Notes under the pieces: model-generated | The model's database searches: none | What the model was told of the DNA's origin: nothing | The model's input: the letters and a program-made list of their open reading frames with translations, nothing else | Made by a program: the position numbers and the translations under genes | In this document: piece by piece, positions 59,806-64,000 of the stretch | Numbering within the stretch: the stretch's first letter is position 1 | Layout of the letters: every line of letters begins with the position of its first letter | Assembly: GCF_014306155.1 (NCBI RefSeq) | Contig: NZ_JACRWH010000005.1 | Coordinates: forward strand, 1 to 64,000 | Source of the DNA: Holdemanella hominis | GTDB taxonomy: Bacteria > Bacillota_I > Bacilli_A > Erysipelotrichales > Erysipelotrichaceae | Length of the DNA stretch: 64,000 nucleotides | Reading direction: 5' to 3'

Positions 59806-60918
59806 ATGAACGCAGTTATCTTAGGTTATGGAGTTGTCGGAAAAGGAATTGAAATCCTGGCAAAAACATTGGATGATATCAATATAAAATACGTTTATGT
59901 ACGTAAAGAAAAAGAAAACCTACCTTATTTTTCTAACAATGAAGATATGGTAGTTCAAGATGATATTGATATCGTTTTTGAATGTTTAAACGGATTAGAA
60001 CCTGCCAACACATTGATTCAAAAAGCTTTGAAAAAAGGAAAACATGTCATCAGCTCAAATAAAGCTGTTGTCGCAACCTATCTCGATACCTATTTAGAGC
60101 TTGAAAAAGAATATGGAGGAAGCATTCAGGTAGAAGCTTGTGTTGCAGGTGGTATTCCATTTATCGATGCCTTATTAAAACTAAAAAGACTTGAACCACT
60201 ACAAGGCTATGAAGGTATCTTTAATGGCACAAGCAACTACATTTTAGATTCTATGCAAAAAAACAACTTGGATTTTGAAGACGTTTTAAAAGAAGCTCAA
60301 GATAAAGGATATGCTGAAAAAGATCCATCTAACGATATTGATGGTGTTGACGTATATTATAAAACAAAGATTTCTAACAGCTTAGCTTTCAACACACCCA
60401 TCGTTGACATTCCATATTATGCAGGAATTCGTACAATCAAAATGTTGGACATGAAATTCATCAAAATGAACAATAAAGTCATACGTCATTTATCCATATC
60501 AAGACAAATTGACGATAAAATTATTTCCATTATCGCTCCATGTTGCATGGATGAAAATGATTTTTTAGCCAATGTTCCTAGCAACTACAACGCACAAAAA
60601 ATCCTATCTCATAGCTTTGATACACTAGGCTATTATGGTCAGGGCGCCGGCCAATTACCTACAGCGCAAGCCATGGTACAGAATGCTTTAGATACACTTG
60701 AAAATAAAGAAAGAAAAATTGTTTATTCAACACCAAAAGAATTTGATACGTCTCTATTAAAAGAAACGTGGCTAATTCGCAGTGATGTTTCCCTAGAGAA
60801 TTACTATCCTATTCAAAAGAAAGAAGCAAACTATTACTGGATTGAAAACCAGGATATGTCAATCATTAAGAAAGTTAAAGAATTAGATAAAAATAGTTTT
60901 ATCGCATTATGGAGGTAG
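59806..60918 (+). CDS. hom: Homoserine dehydrogenase (no ACT domain)
   Basis: A 370-residue NAD(P)-dependent enzyme reducing aspartate semialdehyde to homoserine. The ATG at 59806 (MNAVILGYGVVGKG) follows AGGAGG. It has the dinucleotide loop, SSNKAVVATYL, EACVAGGIPFIDAL and GIFNGTSNYILDSM, with DPSNDIDGVDVYYK for catalysis. It ends about 40-60 residues earlier than typical Gram-positive Hom and lacks the C-terminal ACT domain, so threonine feedback must act differently or be absent. Confidence 0.92.
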   Translation: MNAVILGYGVVGKGIEILAKTLDDINIKYVYVRKEKENLPYFSNNEDMVVQDDIDIVFECLNGLEPANTLIQKALKKGKHVISSNKAVVATYLDTYLELEKEYGGSIQVEACVAGGIPFIDALLKLKRLEPLQGYEGIFNGTSNYILDSMQKNNLDFEDVLKEAQDKGYAEKDPSNDIDGVDVYYKTKISNSLAFNTPIVDIPYYAGIRTIKMLDMKFIKMNNKVIRHLSISRQIDDKIISIIAPCCMDENDFLANVPSNYNAQKILSHSFDTLGYYGQGAGQLPTAQAMVQNALDTLENKERKIVYSTPKEFDTSLLKETWLIRSDVSLENYYPIQKKEANYYWIENQDMSIIKKVKELDKNSFIALWR

Positions 60919-60922
60919 TCAT

Positions 60923-62242
60923 ATGTTAAAAATCACTAAATTTGGTGGTTCTAGTGTCGCAAATGCTGAACAGTTCAAAAAAATCAAAGCCATCATCCAA
61001 CAAGATCCAACACGCCGATACATTGTTGTATCGGCTCCTGGAAAACGTTTTGCGGCCGACAATAAAATCACAGATCTGCTTTACTTGTTAGATGCCCACA
61101 GAAAATACCATGTTGATGCATCGAGCGTCTTTAAACTCATCAAAAACCGTTTCATCGAAATAAAAAATGAATTAGACCTTAAACAACCCATCGAAAAAGA
61201 GTTGGATGCCTTTTACACCAATCTTAACCAAATGTCCCAAGCTGTTATCGTCAGTCGCGGTGAATACTTCTGTGCTAAATTAATGGCTGAATATCTAGGT
61301 TATGCCTTTGTGGATGCCAAAGATATTATTCGTTTTAAACTAGATAAATCTATTGACTGGGATGCGACCAGCGCAAAACTTCAAGCTAAATATGCTCAAT
61401 ACGACCACTTTGTTTTCCCAGGCTTCTATGGCACAAGTGCAAATGGACACATTCAAGTCTTCCCACGTGGCGGAGGCGATATTACAGGGGCTATTTTAGC
61501 AAAATGTCTTCATGCCGACGTATATGAAAACTGGACCGATGTGTCTGGATTTTTAATGGCCGATCCTACAATTGTTAAAAACCCAAAAGGAATTACTCAT
61601 ATCACATATTCAGAACTAAGAGAACTTTCCTATATGGGAGCTAGCGTTTTACATGAAGAAGCTATTTTCCCGGTTAAAGAAGCTAACATTCCAATCCACA
61701 TTTTAAATACCAATCGCCCTCAAGACGCAGGTACAATCATCCAAGAACATTCAAAAGTAAAAAGTGGATATCCAATTACAGGTATTGCAGGTAAAAAGGA
61801 TTTTATGTCTATCTATGTTTATAAAAAGCATATGTCAAATGAAGTCGGTTTCATTCGTAAAGCTCTATCCATCCTAGAAAAATACCACATCAGTATTGAA
61901 CACATTCCTAGTGGAATTGACTCATTCAATATTGTTGTAGAAAAAAAAGAAATTGAAGAGAGTCTTTATGAAATCTTGGCACACTTCAAAGATGAACTAA
62001 AACCAGATAAATTAACTGTCCAAGAGGATTTAGCTTTAATTTCTACTGTAGGTAAAAACATGTCCGATAAGCCAGGTACAAGTGGCAAGTTATTTGGTGC
62101 CTTAGGTAAAAATAACATCAACATTGTCATGATTGCCCAAGGTAGTGATGAAATCAATATCACAGTGGGAGTCAAGAAAAAAGACTTCACAAAAACAGTC
62201 CAAGTTATATATGATACTTTCGTAGGAGGAAATGAAGAATGA
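60923..62242 (+). CDS. lysC: Aspartate kinase
   Basis: A 439-residue monofunctional aspartokinase, the entry to lysine, threonine and methionine synthesis. It has TKFGGSSVANAEQFKK, VVSAPGKR, FPRGGGDITGAILAK and two C-terminal ACT units (KKDFMSIYV; TVGKNMSDKPGTSGK with VMIAQGSDEINI) that bind feedback effectors. GGAGG overlaps the hom stop, and the spacing is four bases. Confidence 0.95.
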   Translation: MLKITKFGGSSVANAEQFKKIKAIIQQDPTRRYIVVSAPGKRFAADNKITDLLYLLDAHRKYHVDASSVFKLIKNRFIEIKNELDLKQPIEKELDAFYTNLNQMSQAVIVSRGEYFCAKLMAEYLGYAFVDAKDIIRFKLDKSIDWDATSAKLQAKYAQYDHFVFPGFYGTSANGHIQVFPRGGGDITGAILAKCLHADVYENWTDVSGFLMADPTIVKNPKGITHITYSELRELSYMGASVLHEEAIFPVKEANIPIHILNTNRPQDAGTIIQEHSKVKSGYPITGIAGKKDFMSIYVYKKHMSNEVGFIRKALSILEKYHISIEHIPSGIDSFNIVVEKKEIEESLYEILAHFKDELKPDKLTVQEDLALISTVGKNMSDKPGTSGKLFGALGKNNINIVMIAQGSDEINITVGVKKKDFTKTVQVIYDTFVGGNEE

Positions 62243-63222
62243 CAACAATCGCAATTGCCGGTGCTACAGGTGCTGTAGGACAACAAATGTTAGAATGCTT
62301 AAAAGAAAGAAACATTCAGGCTGACCTTAAATTATTGGCTAGTGCCAAATCAAAAGGCAAAGAAATCGATGGACACATTGTTGAAGAACTCACAAAAGAA
62401 AGTTTTCAAGGTGTTGACTATGTTTTAGGAGCAACTGGAAATGACATCACAAAAATGTGGATGCCATGGGCCAAAGAAGCAGGATGTATCGTTGTTGATA
62501 ATTCAAGTGCATTCCGTTTAGACAAAGATGTTCCTTTGGTAATTCCTGAAGTGAACAAAGAAGATATTAAAGGCCACCATGGCTTGATTGCCAATCCAAA
62601 CTGTGCAACGATTATTGCCCTTGTAGCTTTACAAGCTTTACATAAAAAATACCGCATCAAACGAATGATTGTGACAACATTTCAAGCTGTATCAGGTGCT
62701 GGTGTTCAAGGAATTGAAGATTTAAAGAATCAAATTGAAGATGAAAATGTTCCATCAAAAGCTTTCCCTTACCAAATCGCATTTAACTTGATTCCTCAAA
62801 TTGGAGATTTTGATGATTTAGGCATCTCAAAGGAAGAATGGAAGATGCAAAATGAGGCAAGAAAAATGTGGCACGATGATGCTTTAAAAGTTAACTGTAC
62901 TTGTGTACGTGTCCCTATTTGGCGTTCTCATTCTGAAAGTATCACCATCGAATGTGAAAATGAAGTGGATGTCAATGAGGCGAGAGAATTAGTATCCAAA
63001 GCTGAAGGCGTACTATTAAAAGATGATCCAAAAAATCAAATCTATCCAATGCCAAAGGATACGACAAATCAAGACTTAGTTCATGTTGGAAGAATTCGTA
63101 AAGACATCACGGATGAAACAAATCATACATTATCTCTATTCTGCTGCGGAGACCAGATTCGTAAAGGTGCTGCTACAAATGCAGTCCAAATTCTAGAAGA
63201 ATTATTAAAGGCAAACGATTAA
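62239..63222 (+). CDS. asd: Aspartate-semialdehyde dehydrogenase
   Basis: A 327-residue NADP enzyme reducing aspartyl phosphate. It has GATGAVGQQMLE, DNSSAFRLDKDVPLVIPEVN, the catalytic Cys in NPNCATIIALVAL, AVSGAGVQGIEDL and a C-terminal HVGRIRKD. Start overlaps lysC by four bases (ATGA). Last gene of the operon, whose terminator overlaps the stop. Confidence 0.96.
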   Translation: MTTIAIAGATGAVGQQMLECLKERNIQADLKLLASAKSKGKEIDGHIVEELTKESFQGVDYVLGATGNDITKMWMPWAKEAGCIVVDNSSAFRLDKDVPLVIPEVNKEDIKGHHGLIANPNCATIIALVALQALHKKYRIKRMIVTTFQAVSGAGVQGIEDLKNQIEDENVPSKAFPYQIAFNLIPQIGDFDDLGISKEEWKMQNEARKMWHDDALKVNCTCVRVPIWRSHSESITIECENEVDVNEARELVSKAEGVLLKDDPKNQIYPMPKDTTNQDLVHVGRIRKDITDETNHTLSLFCCGDQIRKGAATNAVQILEELLKAND

Positions 63223-63239
63223 TTTCGCTTGCCTATTTT
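63210..63239 (+). terminator. asd operon terminator
   Basis: GGCAAACG (63210-63217) pairs with CGCTTGCC (63226-63233) with one G-A mismatch, followed by TATTTTTT. The stop codon lies in the loop. Confidence 0.75.
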
Positions 63240-63989
63240 TTAGTTAATTTCAATATCTCCACTTGTTGTATTTAAAGTTAAGGTCGCATTATTTGTTCCT
63301 AGCACACGAGTTACAGAACCCGTTAATTCTTCTTCCCCAATTTCAATATCTCCACTCGTTGTAGAAGCTGTGACTGAAACATTATTGATATTTTCTACAC
63401 TTACATCTCCTGATGTGGTATTTAATGTATTATCTCCAGTTAATTGGCCATCAAATTCTATATCTCCACTTGTAGTTACAAAAGTACAATTATTTAAATT
63501 TCCATTCTCAATAGAAATATCACCAGACACACTTGTCACTCTAGAATCCTTTAATGCCACGTTTTGAGTTTCAACATCCCCTGCAACAATATTGCCATTC
63601 ACAATTAAAGAATCATTTATCGTATAAATAATCACTTCATTATCATCGTGACCGACAAAATGTTTATCTGAAATTGTTTCTTTTACAGTTAAAACACCAT
63701 CATCAACAGAATAATCCAGTTTTTGTTTCTTCGCATCCTGCAAACGATAAGAAATCGCGTTCTCACTTGATTTCTCAATTTTAACATCCATACTTGTCAA
63801 ATCTAAATTGACAGAAGTAAAATCTTCGATTTGTTCATGGTTCAAAGGTTCTTTCGCAATAGATATTTCTTCAGATACTTCGCCAATGTCCACATTCGTA
63901 TTCGTAATTAAATGAATCGCAAGAAAGCTACCTCCTGCAATACAAACAAGAATAAGAATAAATACTATAATGAATCCTTTTTTCATCAA
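63240..63989 (-). CDS. DUF4097-type beta-repeat membrane protein
   Basis: A 249-residue protein. A signal-anchor helix (about residues 6-28) is followed by a right-handed beta-helix-like DUF4097/adhesin region with repeated TTSGDIE/TSGDVSVE turns between about residues 130 and 249. It is probably anchored and exposed outside the membrane; the function is unknown. GAGGTGG lies upstream; MM at the start means the ATG at 63989 or 63986 could be used. The start is 11 bases from the window edge, so the promoter is not seen. Confidence 0.85.
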   Translation of the reverse strand: MMKKGFIIVFILILVCIAGGSFLAIHLITNTNVDIGEVSEEISIAKEPLNHEQIEDFTSVNLDLTSMDVKIEKSSENAISYRLQDAKKQKLDYSVDDGVLTVKETISDKHFVGHDDNEVIIYTINDSLIVNGNIVAGDVETQNVALKDSRVTSVSGDISIENGNLNNCTFVTTSGDIEFDGQLTGDNTLNTTSGDVSVENINNVSVTASTTSGDIEIGEEELTGSVTRVLGTNNATLTLNTTSGDIEIN

Positions 63990-64000
63990 ACCACCTCTTT

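Overview
The window is about 64 kb of AT-rich chromosome from a Gram-positive, fermentative, low-GC Firmicute. The gene repertoire fits the Erysipelotrichaceae and relatives: T-box leaders, cre-like sites, a mannose-family PTS, L-lactate dehydrogenase, class B sortase, short HisG with HisZ, and a CBS/DRTGG manganese pyrophosphatase. This assignment is inference from gene families; no rRNA is present. I saw no tRNA, rRNA, CRISPR array, prophage or recognisable defence system.

Layout. 1-409 is the 3' end of an IS110-family transposase. 646-1388 is an mntP manganese exporter behind what looks like a yybP-ykoY (Mn2+) riboswitch. 1400-5208 holds an SGNH hydrolase and a MATE exporter, with a group II intron (about 3268-5145) sitting in the exporter's 5' leader. 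5241-6986 is a decaying locus: a pilT-like ATPase remnant and a broken BTAD-type regulator whose promoter is still intact. 7093-11475 is one minus-strand operon, murI - M18 aminopeptidase - HAD - thyA - folA. 11495-12159 is an unknown small gene with a structured leader RNA or ncRNA. 12145-19996 is a T-box controlled histidine operon, hisZ-G-D-C-B-H-A-F-I-NUDIX, with no hisE and no histidinol phosphatase. 20018-22275 encodes a CDF transporter, a CpXC protein and an unknown protein. 22311-26613 has aconitase divergent from citrate synthase and isocitrate dehydrogenase, giving the oxidative half of the TCA cycle for 2-oxoglutarate. 26631-28188 holds a small unknown gene and a histone-H1-like Lys/Ala-rich protein. 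28347-31266 has HtrA, lactate dehydrogenase and a phosphoesterase. 31388-33484 is cstA behind a second T-box. 33527-38729 runs through FakA-like and Asp23-like genes, then ftsQ, murB and murG. 38759-39567 is sortase B with the nagB terminator. 40303-49486 is an amino-sugar (probably galactosamine/N-acetylgalactosamine) region: nagB, a gatZ/kbaZ-type gene, PTS EIIA/B/C/D, agaS and an aldose epimerase. 49510-57385 carries housekeeping genes (HAD, patatin, malic enzyme, PepT, Mn-PPase, HU, Maf, an ACT protein). 57378-63222 is threonine/aspartate-family synthesis (thrB, thrC divergent from hom-lysC-asd). A DUF4097 adhesin-like gene closes the window.

Strongest leads: (i) the his operon carries a NUDIX hydrolase exactly where hisE normally sits; (ii) a 13-bp motif occurs once at nearly the same distance (41-43 bp) upstream of the -10 boxes of gatZ, the PTS EIIB gene and agaS, which points to an undescribed regulon; (iii) a multi-hairpin RNA with its own promoter and terminator lies at 11888-12124; (iv) FtsQ ends in a tyrosine-rich tail resembling the eukaryotic OCRE octamer repeat. 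Nothing was tested computationally; all motif matches were read by eye.
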